Assembly: GCF_023053635.1 (NCBI RefSeq)
Contig: NC_086183.1
Location: 1,309,501-1,373,500, forward strand
DNA: 64,000 bases
Direction: 5' to 3'
Source: Elgaria multicarinata webbii
Taxonomy: Eukaryota; Chordata; Lepidosauria; Squamata; Anguidae
In this document: piece by piece, positions 1 through 13,300 of the stretch
How positions within the stretch are numbered: the stretch's first letter is position 1
Layout: every line of letters starts with the position of its first letter
Made by a program: the position numbers and the translations under genes
The notes under the pieces: model-generated
Database searches by the model: none
Told to the model about the DNA's origin: nothing
Seen by the model: the letters and a program-made list of their open reading frames with translations, nothing else

Positions 1-274
1 GGTCAGAGAGCTGGGTCTTTGGGGAGGAGATCGGGCATTAGGGGCTGAGGGTTCCGAATGGTTAAGATGGTGCATATCTGGAGGAAATCGGGGAAGAGGG
101 CCCTAAAAAGCTGTATTACAGCCCCTCAAATTGTGTTTTGAGATGTTTGTTTGGGACTTTGGTTCAGACTTTTTGGCAGCCTTAAGTGACTCATAGTGTT
201 GGTGTCCGACACACCTCACAAACTCACAAGCAAGACCAATTATTATCAATCACTGAGTGCTTTCTCAATGTGCC

Positions 275-372
275 CATTTTACAGATCGTGGGGGACACAG
301 ACTGAAATATAGCAGCTTGCTGCCCAGTGTAATGGAATGATTTGAACCCAAGTTTCCTTGGCCAAACCCTGG
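275..372 (+). mobile_element. Possible MIR/CORE-SINE relic
   Basis: The phrases CCCATTTTACAGAT and GATTTGAACCCAAG are spaced as in mammalian/amniote MIR elements. The rest is too diverged to align by eye, so this is a tentative call. Confidence 0.35.
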
Positions 373-1410
373 TGTGCTCCTGGACTATTTGTAAATCCTT
401 AGTATACAGGAAAGCAATAAATAAACAGGAAGAATCTAGGAAGGCTTTGGTTTAAGAAATACTATGTATGGGGATGGGGGAGTAGGAATCCATTTAACCC
501 ACATTGTTTTGCTGTTACCCAAGCTAAATTACCTAAGTTAAATATGGGGCACAGGCATCTCTAATTGTCTTGTATGCCTCTGAGGCTTTGTGCTATTAGA
601 AATCAGACTGGTTCTTTTGTTCTTAGGCGTTGTTTTGTTTTGTTGGCAAATGTATTGTAAATTGAACAGGAGGTTGGGTTTATAGATTAGTTTTTTAGCA
701 TCACTCACAGTAAATATTTTGGTACAGCCTGGCTGTGCTTAACTCATGTTATGACATGTAGGCAATGCTGTCATCTTCCTAATGGATATTTGTGTTCTCA
801 ACAAATCCTTGCACATTGTAGCCATGTAGCTTTTCAATTTTGTAATTACGGCATAGCCCATTTCTAAGTATATTTACTCAGAAACAAGTCCCCATTGAAT
901 TCAGTGAATTTACTCTCTTGTAAATCAATATAGAATTGTTGCCTTAGTCACAGTAACTTACGTTCACAGCAAAACAACCTTAGATTCGACTCATTCAGTG
1001 CTTGCTAAATGCAACCCCAAAACCAAAAGGAAAGCTACATAGAGTTCTGCTAAGTTATTGAAGTAGTTTCTATCTTGTTTTAAATGGTTATTTGGGAAGA
1101 GAATTGAGAGAAGGGCAAGCGAGAGGAAGGGGATTAAAACAGCAAAAAATCTTGAGAGAAAGAAGGTCCCTGTACTGTAATGGTGCCTGTAGATGTAACA
1201 CAAGTTCTGAAAAATGTGGTCCTGGTGCCTAGGAATTTAATTTATTCTGCTATCCCTGACAGAAGGAGATGTAAGGACATAGATGTAATTATGATTCCAA
1301 GACCTTCCTGCATTTGCTGTTGAAAAAGGAGTCCTGGGATTGAAGTAGGGAAAAGATTCTGTTAATGTTTTACAGGAGAAAAGGTGGTTGTTGTCAGGCT
1401 TGCTGCATAC

Positions 1411-2177
1411 CTTGTCGATTTTTCCTGTATAATATTGCCAGGATTCGATCATTTTTGTCTGTCTCTTCTGCCAAGACGCTTGTTCATGCACTGGTTATTT
1501 CACGGTTGGACTACTGCAACCTTCTTCTCTCTGGCCTTCCTTCTTCTCACATCAGTCCGTTGGTTTCTGTTCACCACTCTGCCGCTAAGATCATCTTCTT
1601 GGCTCGCCGCTCTGACCATGTTACTCCACTTCTGAAATCTCTTCATTGGCTTCCAATTCACTTCAGAATCCAATATAAACTTCTCCTGTTGACCTACAAA
1701 GCTTTTCACGGTCTAGCTCCTTCCTATCTCTCCTCTCTCATCTCACACTATTGCCCCGCTTGTGCCCTTCGCTCCTCTGATGCCATGTTTCTCGCCTGCC
1801 CAAGGGCCTCTACTTCCCTTGCTCGGCTCCGTCAATTTTCTTCTGCTGCCCCTTACGCCTGGAACGCTTTTCCAGAACATTTGAGAACTACAAGTTCAAT
1901 CGCAGCTTTTAAAGCTCAACTAAAAACTTTTCTTTTTCCTAAAGCTTTTAAAACTTGATGTTGTGCAGACTTTATACTGTTAGTTTTACCCTACCCTGTG
2001 CCTGCTTACCCTACCCTGTGCCTGTTTGCCTTCTCTTCCCCTCCTTATTGTTTCATTATGATTTTATTAGAATGTAAGCCTATGCGGCAGGGTCTTGCTA
2101 TTTACTGTTTTACTCTGTACAGCACCATGTACATTGATGGTGCTATATAAATAAATAATAATAATAATAATAATAAT
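1411..2177 (+). mobile_element. L2-clade LINE, 5'-truncated
   Basis: A frame open from 1365 to 1958 encodes the C-terminal reverse-transcriptase/linker region typical of L2 elements ([46 protein letters not shown]). A 3'UTR follows, ending TGCTATATAAATAAATAATA and an (AAT)n tail. A near-identical copy lies at 60,756-61,602, and the homology with that copy sets the start. Confidence 0.85.
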
Positions 2178-3474
2178 ACCTGGATGTTCATAAGGAATTC
2201 CTTGGCTCTAGTTTATAATGCAAAATTCCCACTTTCAGCTTCATATGTTTGTCCTGTAACAGGGAAGATGGAGGCTGGTGGAGGAGCTGGCTTCAGCAAA
2301 GCCTTCAAACCGTCAAAGAGAAGGTGGGTAGATCTGCTTCTTATCAAGTCGTAAGCTAGACTAGGTGGGGAACTTCTTTCACTCTGAAGGCCAGCTTCAG
2401 TTTCAGGGAAGCTCTCAAGCTGCATTCCAGTGGTGGATGAGGCCAAAAATACGCAAAAAAAGCCCAAACCCCAGCATGTTGTAGCTTATAGCTCTTATTA
2501 CAATTAAAATTGTAAATCATTGTGTCACACTAACAGTGTAATCATGTGTGTGTTTACTTGGAAGTAATTCCCACTGTGTCCAGCAAGGCTTAATAAATGC
2601 TTTGGATTGTGGCATAAAGTTGCTACCCTCACTACTCATGAAGTCTTAATGGTCAGATGGTCTTATCTGCAATTTACTACCTGCATAATAATTTATGGCA
2701 AGTGTGTGCTGAGAGTCAATGGGATAATAGCTAACAGTTAAATTCAAATTTGAAGTGTTTGTACAGAATTAATAGTCGTTATTAAAAGCTCCCTGTGTCA
2801 GTCAAGTACAGTTGGAAAATGTGCCCAGAATTCCCTCCTTTTGCAGTTCAAGCTTTTAAACTTTTAAACAGGCAGTACAAATTTCATCCTTTGGAGAGGG
2901 AGCATGGCCATGCATGCCAGCTCTGTCCCTGACATCCTGGTATGTGCTAGCTCCATCCAGACCTTCCTCTATTTAGTGGGAAAGTCTGGAGGGGGATTCT
3001 AAGCACATTCAGCCAGAAACATGAAGAACCCTGCTTCAAACTTCCCTGCTCAATGGTGATAGGTTGGGGGTTGATCCAATGGAGACGCTGGGGACGGGGT
3101 GTCTTGAAAATTTGTAACCCTTCTATCATTCCCATTTCACAGCTATGTTTCTTAGTTCTATCACTGGAGTTAAATTACATCACCATACATATTTAAAAGA
3201 CATTGCTGGAGACGCAAATGTGCTCTTGGCATCATTTGTGAATATGCCCCAAAAGCACATGCTGAAACTTTCAGAGGATCAAGAGCCATCAGATGCTCGT
3301 CTGGTTGTAGGATGTAAGCATTCTGTTGCGTCCTTTTGATGGCTGCAGCTTCAGATCCATTAGAGGTTTCTGGTTCCAGTATTGTCTGTTCCCCCACCTC
3401 AGACTAACACTCATCTGAGATACCACAGTATGCAACAGTAACCATGAGTATATTCTCCTCTCACTCTGCTGCAG

Positions 3475-3591
3475 TCCACAGAGGCCTTGGAATTCATGAA
3501 ACGTGACCTGACAGAGTTCACCCAGGTGGTCCAGCATGACACAGCCTGCACCATCGCTGTCACCGCTAGTGTGGTCAAGGAGAAGCTGGCT
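3475..3591 (+). CDS. BSDC1: BSDC1 coding exon 2
   Basis: 117 nt, phase 0/0, encoding STEALEF to KEKLA. The acceptor is CTGCAG and the donor is GTGAGT. It matches the human segment after the first exon, which is how the missing exon 1 is inferred. Confidence 0.95.
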
Positions 3592-5163
3592 GTGAGTAGG
3601 CATTGAGAGCTAAAATGGAGGGGGACTGGAGTGGGATGGAAAGTATAGGTGCTGGGGTGGGATGGAAAGTATAGGAGCTTGCAGGTTTTCATTTATTTTT
3701 TACCATAATGTTTCCCCTTCCCAATAAATATTTTCAATCTCAGTTTCACTTTGGTGTACCAAGCCCACAGCATGGTAGATTTCCTAGGATGTTGCCAGTT
3801 CTGCTTCTTCTGGCATATATTTTTTTCCCTTTGGGTCTTTCGTTGTTTTTGTGAAGGCTGAGAGTTCTTCAGGTGCAACAGAGAAAGTGAGGAAAGGGCT
3901 CTCCAACTTCCTGGGCGTCATCTCAGACACATTTGCACCTTCGCCAGATAAGACCATTGACTGTGATGTCATAACGCTGATGGCGACCCCTTCTGGGACC
4001 ACAGAGTTGTATGACAGCGCCAAGGTACTTCCACAGCCCTCCTGTTCTGTCTCCCCACCCCAAAACCTTTGCTGCTGCCCTTGCGGTGAACTTATCATGC
4101 TCATCTGCTTCTCACTGTCCCTTTCTTCCAGGCACGGCTATATAGCCTTCAGTCTGACCCAGCCACCTATTGCAATGAACCTGATGGTAAGTTGAGGGCT
4201 GACTGGATGTGAGAAAGCTGGGGCAGAGGAATTAGGCCCTTCTGGGAAGCAGGGAAGCTGTCTATGGTGCGACATGGCTGCAAAAAAAAACAAATGCTAT
4301 TTTGGGCTGCATTAATAGAAGTATAGCTTCCAAATCGCGTGATGTACTGGTTCCCCTCTATTCGGCCCTGGTTAGGCCTCATCTTGAGTACTGCGTCCAG
4401 TTCTGGGCTCCACAATTGAAGAAGGATGCAGACAAGCTGGAGTGTGTTCAGAGGAGGGCATTGAGGATGATCAGGGGGTCTGGCAACAAAGCCCTATGTG
4501 GAGAGACTGAAAGAACTGGGCATGTTTAGCCTGGAGAAGAGAAGGTGGAGGGGAGACATGAGAGCACTCTTCAAATACTTGAAAGGTTGTCACACAGAGG
4601 AGGGCCAGGCTCTCTTCTCGATCCTCCCAGAGTGCAGGACACGGAATAATGGGCTCAAGTTACAGGAAGCCAGATTCCAGCCGGACATCAGGAAAAACTT
4701 CCTGACTGTTAGAGCAGTACGACAATGGAACCAGTTACCTAGGGAGGTTGTGGGCTCTCCCACACTAGAGGCCTTCAAGAGGCAGCTGGATAGCCATCTG
4801 TCAGGAATGCTTTAGGGTGGATTCCTGCACTGAGCGGGGGGTTGGACTCGATGGCCTTGTAGGCCCCTTCCAACTCTGCTATTCTATGATACCTCTTGGG
4901 GACTGCAGGCAACATGCTATTTGCTGTCACAAAGCAAAATGGGGTGGGGTGGCTTAATTTTTGAAATGGGTATCTTGCCACAAGTGAAATTAATCTCCTG
5001 GCTTTTGGGACGGCATTGGAAAGGTTTAAACCAGAGGGGCAACAGATAGGGATTTGTGGTGCAGTGGGAAGAGTGTTACATTGGGCATCATCACTATTTA
5101 TTTGTATGTATTATATTTTATTTAGTGTTGTTCCCCGCCTCGATCTAGAGGGAGAGGCGGGTA

Positions 5164-5196
<33 letters not shown>

Positions 5197-7269
5197 CGTT
5201 TCCATGCAGAAGAAAGCTTAAGTTGTTAACATCATACAGAGTACAATAGTATTAAATAAAATATCAAAAGACAACGATATGAACAATTACCTAACAATAA
5301 AAGTACCACAATAAATCTCTAAGCAAACTTTCCGTTTGGAACTGAAATATCAAACCAGTTAATAAATACAAAATTCATAAATATATTGAACAAAGGGAAT
5401 AATGAAATTCAACTCCTATTTTAACCAAAAATATGCACTCTTATACTTCATTCCAGTTGTTAATCTAATAACCTGTTTGGACATCCCTTTAAAAGAGACA
5501 AATCCCACCCTCCCTGCCCTCTGGAACCAGCAGGAAAAAACTGGGCACAGTTAATATAGGAAGGGTGCAATCTTATTAGATTCATCCTGGGTACTCAGAA
5601 GCCTCCAAACCCGGAGGCTGCCAAGTTTCCATTGCAGGGCAGGAAGAGAGCAATGGCTTCACGCTCAAGCTGCCCTGCATTTCTGCTGGACAGCCGATTT
5701 TGCCCATCTAGCAGCTACATCTCAGAGGGGGAGGGAAGGCGGTTGGGGTGGCGATAGAAAATGGCATAAGGCAGCTGTCCTGGTCTCCCCTCTCCTGAGA
5801 ATGATCCATTTCCTCACCTCTGCGCTCCGTTTTGTGAGCATGGAGAGGCAGCCAGCGCAGTTCTTTTCATGCCGACTACAAGGGGCAGGGGAGTGCAGTT
5901 TCCTGTTTCCGAGCCATTCTATGGCCCTTTTCTTAGATGCTGCCTAGTTGGACATAGGGTTGCTCTCTAATTGTACAAAGTACAAAGAATCGCCATACCC
6001 TGAGACCGTCTCATGTCAAATCTGCCCTCTTGCTGCAGGTTCATACAGAGGGAGAAAAAGGGCAAGCAGGCAGCACTCTTCTCATGGCAAACACAGCAGG
6101 GAGGGGCGTCATAGTCCAGCCCAGAACATGCTCAGGACGGTTGCTTTTATACTCTTTTTATTTGTAACACAACAGTAAGAACCACCACCACCACCACCAG
6201 TGGATTCATATCATAAAGCATAGTACTATACAAGGATTCGTTTTCCTTTGTATGAGGCAAGGACGGGATAAAAAGAACGCAAAGGGTGGGGGGGGGGAAG
6301 ATACAGCACTTCCGTTTCAGGTATATACGTGAATGTAAGCATTCCATGTAGCTAAATGAGCGTGCATATGACTTTGAGATACACTCACATGTAGCAAGAG
6401 CGGTAAGAACTTCAGTCGATCGCATGGTATGTGGTGGGTCTTTTTCCTTCCAAGCTTCTTGCCCAAGTCTCTTTGCAACTGAAAGGGCTCTCAGTATCCA
6501 CTGTCACTAGCATGCTCAGAAGGTGCTAATGAAGCTTCTTCCAGGTTAGAAAGAAGTATGGCTGGGGCACACTGGGAGGTGCAGGTCTTTCTTTCTTTTT
6601 TATGTCTGAGCTCGTATAGGATTGTGCCTTTAATTGGAAAACTGTGAGAGGGTTGTAAAGCAGTTGCCTCACATGCGCTAGCCTCTTTCTCCTACCCTGC
6701 TGCTGCTTCTTTCTCTCTGGCACATGCACGCACCTCTGGGGAGTATATTGCAGGGCTCTCCAGGCTTCCTCTCCCAGCCCTTTCGAGCCTGGGAGAGGGA
6801 ACCAGGATCATCCCGCACTCCATGTTCCAGTCATTGCTGGCTGCATGCACCTGCTGCTCTTTCAGGACAGACAAGACAGTGCATAGCCTGTCGCTGTTCC
6901 AGGGCCAGGATGATGTCAGGGTTGCAGGTGTGTGGGAGGAAACAGTGGGAGCTTGAGCCAAAGAACAGGGCAACCCAACAACTGGATCGTTCCCTTCTGC
7001 GGAATATCTTAATGCAGGGCAGCGACTGTGTGGGAAGACTCCTGCTTGCTAAACCTGTTCCCGGCCGCTGGAGCTGGGAGGCTAAGCCTGGAGGCGGTGT
7101 GTGAGTGGGGCGGAATTTATGGATGTGAGGGCGGCCTGGGCGGAGCTAATCAAATGACTGTCCTCTCCTCGTACCTTCCTGCTTCACCACCCCCACCCCC
7201 TTGGATTAGAGTAACGTCCATAAGGCCGCCTTGAGGCCCAGTATTGGGCAAAAGGCGGGATACAAATAA

Positions 7270-7313
<44 letters not shown>

Positions 7314-10300
7314 GGAAAAGTTAAAGAATTTTATGAGTTTCTTTTGTCTCCCTCTCATAATATTAGAATTCAGGGTAATCCTGAAAGGGGCAACTAAAAT
7401 GATGAAGGGGCTGGAGCATCTCCCCTGTGAGGGAAGGTTACAACAGCTAGGATTGTTTAGCTTGGAAAAATGGAGGCCAAGGGGAGACGTGATAGAGATG
7501 TACAACATATTTATTTATTTATTTAGAATATTTATGTACCGCTCCCCATTGAAAAATTTCGGAACGGTGTACAAGATAAAATGAAAATAAAAACAGAATA
7601 AAACAGTTAAAACAAAATTTAAAAGAAGCAAAAACAGAAATCCAAGGCTTCATGTTAAAGAAAGGAATAAAGATGTTTTCAGGAGGCGCCGAAAGGAGTA
7701 CAAGGTTGGCGCCTGCCTGACCTCCAGAGGCAGGGAGTTCCACAGGAGGGGCGCCCCCACGCTGAAGGCTCTTCCCCTGGTGGATTCCAATGGGAGGATG
7801 GATCTGGGTGGAACCACCAGGAGCAGGCCCTCGGATGACCTCAGTGACCGGGCAGGTTGGTAAGGGAGAAGGCGCTCTCTCAGGTATCCTGGTCCCAAGT
7901 TGTTTAGGGCTTATGCATGGTATGGAAAATGTGGATAGGGAGACATTCCTGCCCCCCTCTTAGACCAGAACTCAAAGAAGTCATCCCATGAAGCTGATTG
8001 GTGGAAGATTCAAGACAGATAATAGGAAGCACTTTTTCACACAACACACAGTTAAACTATGGAATTCAATACCACAAGATGTCGCGATGACCACCAATTT
8101 GGATGGCTTTAAAAGGGGGTTGGATAAATTCAAGGAAGAGAAGGCTATCAATGGCTTCTAGTCCTGATGGCTATGTGCAACTTCCAGTATCAGAAGCAGT
8201 AAGCCTGTATACACCAGTTTCTGGGGAACATGGGTGGCAGGCTACTGTTGCACTCCTGTCCTGCTTGTGATTCCTGGTCGACGGCTGGTTGGCCACTGTG
8301 TGAGCAGAGTGTTAGGTTAGATGGACCTTTGGTCTGATCCGGCAGGGCTCTTCTTATGTTCTTCTGTAATTAGATTTACAGTAGATGCAGGAGAGGCAAA
8401 AGGAATTTGCTATTGTGAAGGCCCCCTATTCAGAGTCACTTGACAGACAGGTCCTCTGACCTGTAAACCATGCCAAGAGGGCAGGATGTTGCAACCCACT
8501 TTGAAGCGTGTCTCCCACCTTTTCCAAAACACTGTGAAGTTCCCAGAGAACCAGCAGCTTCAAGGCTGAAGCAAAGGAGTGAACCAGCTACTCCATGGGA
8601 AGTGCTTGCAGGGAACATCTGACATTCTCAAAGCATTTCTTAATAAATCTAACTACTAAGTACAAGGCCTATACCTGACAGTATCCATTGGTCATTTGTA
8701 CCAAGTCTGCTGTAGTTCAGTGGTCTTATTTCCCTCCCCCCTGCAGGACCCACTGAGCTCTTTGAGACCTGGCTTTCACGCTTCAACCTAGAGGAGAAGA
8801 AAGGGGAGGTTTCAGAGCTGCTGGTCAACAGCCCTTCCATCCGCTCCCTCTACTCCAAGATGGTAAGATGGCGCAGCAGTTCCTCGATCCCCAGAATCGT
8901 GTTCTCAAATCAGTTACTTGCACATTATCCATGGGAAGATGCTGTTCTCTCTTCAGAAATAGAAGGCAGGACTGCTCACTTAATGTGCAGATTGAAACGG
9001 ACTCCACTGCTAGCCCTGTGTAATGTTTTTGCCAACAGGAATCCAGCAGCAGATCTAGAGGTTTCTGCTCTTAGAGTTGTTGGAGCAGGTGATACTGGAG
9101 AAATCATCTTTGACAGGGCAGGGGAGGAGCAGGGCTGCACGCACTCCCTTCACATGCTCACTACATAAGGGGCATCCTAGGCCAGTTAGGATCTCTCTTC
9201 AGGTGTGGAAGCTCTGCACACAAACCTCTGTACGTATGTAGGAGCCCCTTCATATGGCTGGCAGGGTGTGTGGCCAGTGCATGCATCAATAGGGCTGGAG
9301 CAATAAAGCAACACTTGAATGTTGAGTGAACCTCTGAGGGGGGAGGTCATGTGTGCCCCCCCTAATGTGATCCTGCTTTGAGACAAGCTGAGCCCCCCAC
9401 GGCCCCCTGCTCATTCTGCTGTTTCCTTTCCATGACCCCAGGTGCCGGTGGCTGTGTCCCACTCCGAGTTCTGGCAACGCTACTTCTATAAAGTCCATCA
9501 TCTGGAGCAGGTAAGTCTGCAGAGGCCTTATGAGGGTGAGAATGATGTGCGGGTGGATTTGCTCCACAGGAAGGATGCAGTAGGAGGGTGTGACAGAAAC
9601 ATCACAAAGCTGTTTGAAGGAGGGTACAGCAGCTCCTTTGCCAGACTCGTCTTCGCAGTCACCTTTCCAGCGTCAGGCACCAAGTTCTACGGAGCATGCC
9701 TATGGGCCTGTGCGTCTTTCTTGCACGCATACCAATCACTGCTTCATCTTGGAACCCATTTCATTGGCTGAGCTGTCAAGCCCTCCTCTCTCGGCTTCTG
9801 AACGTCATCACTGCGGCTGAGTGTCTCTCACTCAGCATTCACTGGCACAGCAGGATGGTGGCCCTGGAAAGGGAGTGGTCCCAGGCCATCTGAAAGAGGT
9901 GGCAGTGAGACCACTCCTGAAGAAAACTTCCCTGGACCAGGAAAATTTTAGTAACTACAAGTGTTCCATTCCTGGGCAAGGTCCTTGAGCGGGGTGGTTG
10001 TGGGGCAGCTCCAGACACTCTTGGATGACACTGATAATCTGGATCCATTTCAGTTGGGTTTCAGGCCTGGTTTTGGCATGGAAACAGCCTTGGTCACCCT
10101 GCATGATGACCTCTGTCGGGAGAAAGACATGGAGAGTGTGACTCTCTTTATTTATTTATTTACGTTTCTATACCACCCAATAGCCGGAGCGCTCTGGGCG
10201 GTTCACAAAAATTAAAAACATTCAAAGTATAAAACAACAGTATAAAACCATAATATAAAATACAATATAAAAGCTCAACCAGATAAAAACAGCAGCAATG

Positions 10301-13300
10301 CAAAATTACAAATTTGATTCTCCTTGATCTCTCAGCAGCTTTTGATACCATCAACTATGCTATCCTTCTGGGACGACTGGCTGAGTTGAGAGTAGGAGGC
10401 ACTGCATTGCAGTGGTTCCGCTCCTACTTGGCTGGTCGGCTCCAGAAGGTGGTGCTTGGGGAACACTGCTTGGCTCCGTGGATTCTCCAGTATGGGGTTC
10501 CGCAGGGGTCAGTCTTGTCCCCCATGCTGGTCAACATCTACATGAAACCGTTGAGTGCGCTCATCCAGAGTTTTGGAGCGCATTGTCATCAGTACACTGA
10601 TGACACGCAGCTCTACTTCTTCTCATCTTCATCAGGTGAGGGTGTGGATATGCTGAACCGGTGCCTGGCTGTGACAGTTGCCTGGATAAAGGCTAATAAA
10701 CTGAAACAATCCAGACAAGACTGAGATGCTGTTAGTGAGTGGTTCTTCTGTGGGTGTTCAACCTGTTCTGGATGGGGTTGCACTCCCTCTGAAGGAGCAG
10801 GTTCGTAGCTTGAGGGTTCTAGAACCATCGCTGTCCCTTGAGGCTCAGGTGGCCTCAGTGGCACAGAGTACCTTCTGCCAGCTTCGGTTGGTGGCCCAGC
10901 TACGCCCCTATCTGGACAGGGATAACCTGGCTTCAGTTGTCTACGCACTGGTAACCTCCAAGTTAGATTACTGCAATGCGCTCTACGTAGGGCTGCCTTT
11001 GAAGACGGTTTGGAAGCTGCAGCTTGTGCAAAATGCAGTGGCCAGATTGATAACCAGAACCAGAAGGTTTGAACATATAAGACCATTTCTGGCCCGCCTG
11101 CATTGGCTGCCTATACATTTCCAAGCCCAATTCAGGGTGTTGTTTTTAACCTTTAAAGCCTTACACGTCCTGGGACCATAATACCTGACGGAATGCCTCT
11201 CCCGACATGAACCTGCCCATACACTATGCTCAACATCTAAGGTCCTCTTCCGGGTGCCTACTCTGAGGGATGCTCAGAGGATGGCAACAAGGGAGAGGGC
11301 CTTTTCAGTGGTGGCCCCCCAATTATGGAATGATCTCCCTGACGAGGCTCACCTTGATCCAACATTGTTATCTTTTCAGCGCCAGCATAAGAGTTTTCTC
11401 TCCTCCAAGGCAGTTAACAACATGTGCTGAGTTTGTTTGTTTCTAACTGACCCCAGAACAGCTGTTTTTATAAGGATACTGTTTTTATGCTTTTTATGTT
11501 TTTAAACTTTGTGTATATTTTTTTAATGTTTACTATTTTTAACTTTTGGAAACCGCCCAGAGAGCTTCAGCTATGGGGCAGTATATAAATGCAATAAATA
11601 AATAAAGGTAGTGGGCTTCAGGAAGCCTCGTAGGCTTTTCCTGACCTCTTTGGGCGTTCTGTGTCAGACTACAGGGGTTGTGCTATGTTGTAAATGGGAT
11701 GAAACAGCTGGAAGAATCAAGCTTGCTAGAGACGTGTCAGGTGGCTCCAAAATCAGGCTACAACATGGAGCTTAATTAAGAAGTGTGTTAAGAGCTTGGG
11801 CTAGGGGTCATTTGGCAGCCTGCAGGGCATTGCCTGGCCCTGGCAGCATGTCTTGAGCCAAGACTCTGTTGACCAAAGAGCTTGCCTGTCAGGCCCATGA
11901 GCAAAGAACCCCACCGGATCACCCTGCAGACCAGGACTCAGGCCTGCCACTGGGGCTGCCACAGAGCTGGCTCTATTCAGAGGCTCAGGCCAGAGCTTTC
12001 CATGGCATCTTCCAAGAGATCAAGGTGGTACCTGGGTGTTTGTTGTCTTTCCTTCCGAGACAGAAAAATGTTTCAGAACCAAAATGTATTTGCACAGTGG
12101 AAGGAGTGTGGTTTCCTGTCTGTCTTGGCCTGTTGCCCTCGTTTTCCCTTCTCTCCCTTCCTGGAGTCCTCCTTGTTCTATGGTTCCTGGTGATTCATCT
12201 TGAATCCTGCCTCAACTGTGGCTCTGCCCCACTCCTGGTCATGCCCCTAGGCCATAGCCCTATAGGTGTTTCCTCTATTCCCTTTATTTGCTATCTGGTT
12301 TCTCAGTGGCAACTGCCAGGGAGCCCCCTGATCTAGGAGAATCAGCCCTTGGGTCTCATGCCAAGAACACCCACGGCGAAAGGCTTGCTAGGAAGCCGTG
12401 TGCTCTCTCCCCAGTCTGCAGAGGAGCCATTGAGAGCAGCATCTGATGGCCAAGTGAATTCCTTTGTTTACTCCAGGAGGAGGTCCGGAGGGAGGCTCTG
12501 AAGCAGCGGGCAGAGCAAAGTGTTCACTCCGAGGAGCCAGGCTGGGAAGAGGAAGAAGGTCAGTGAAGCACAACCACTTCCATCGAGTGGCAAGTCACTG
12601 GAGTGGCCTCCTGGTCCTTTCATTTGAGCTCTTCTGTGGTTTACACTCCACTTATTTCTTGAAAAGATCTATGCCCCACCTTTCTACTAGTGGTCCTCAA
12701 GGCAGGTTCCATACCAGATGTAGACCAGTCGAAGATTAAACACAAAAGAAAAACTAAATGCAACAGCAGAAGGGTATCTGCCTTGAGAACAGATGACATT
12801 GACCCTGCTCAGATGACACGCTAAGCCACGGTGTTTAAGCATTTTGAGCTAAACATGATAGCTTAGCGTGTTATATGAATCATGACTTAGCGTGTCGTAT
12901 GAACCATTCTTAACCATGGTGGCTATATAACCACAGTTTAAATACACTCACCAGTCATTTGCTGAAAAAGGCTTGGTGGCCCAGCGGTGGCTTAGCGTGT
13001 TATCTGAACAGGCGCAATCATGAGCAGTGTAGGGACAGTACCTTGCCAGAATCTTGGGGAATAGAAAATGAATATAAGGCCTCCAGGCCAGCACGGTTGG
13101 GGAGAGCCTCTTGCCGTTGGTATGCCATGATAAAGCTCTTGTCCTCAGTAGCCACCTGTGTGATGTTTGAAATTGGAAGTTCCCGGCCTGGGGAGAAACT
13201 GGAAGCCAGTGGGTCTTGACTGGGACGACTGTTGCCATGTCAGCAGATGCACACGCGCACACACCATTCTAGATCAGCGCAAGACTGGAGGGTGCAGGAT

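Larger units (their letters stand above)
1..3474 (+). other. BSDC1 intron 1 (3' part)
   Basis: No coding exon was found here; the first BSDC1 exon must be further upstream. The stretch holds a possible old MIR-type SINE (about 275-372) and an L2 fragment (1411-2177). The rest looks like unremarkable AT-rich intron. Confidence 0.7.

Noticed and set aside
1365-1958. 197-residue frame as a novel protein
   Set aside because: It is the L2 reverse-transcriptase C-terminus with its typical 3' tail; a near-identical copy occurs at 60.9-61.4 kb.
11869-12336. 155-residue frame in BSDC1 intron 6
   Set aside because: No recognised homology, no supporting splice frame, and composition like the surrounding intron.
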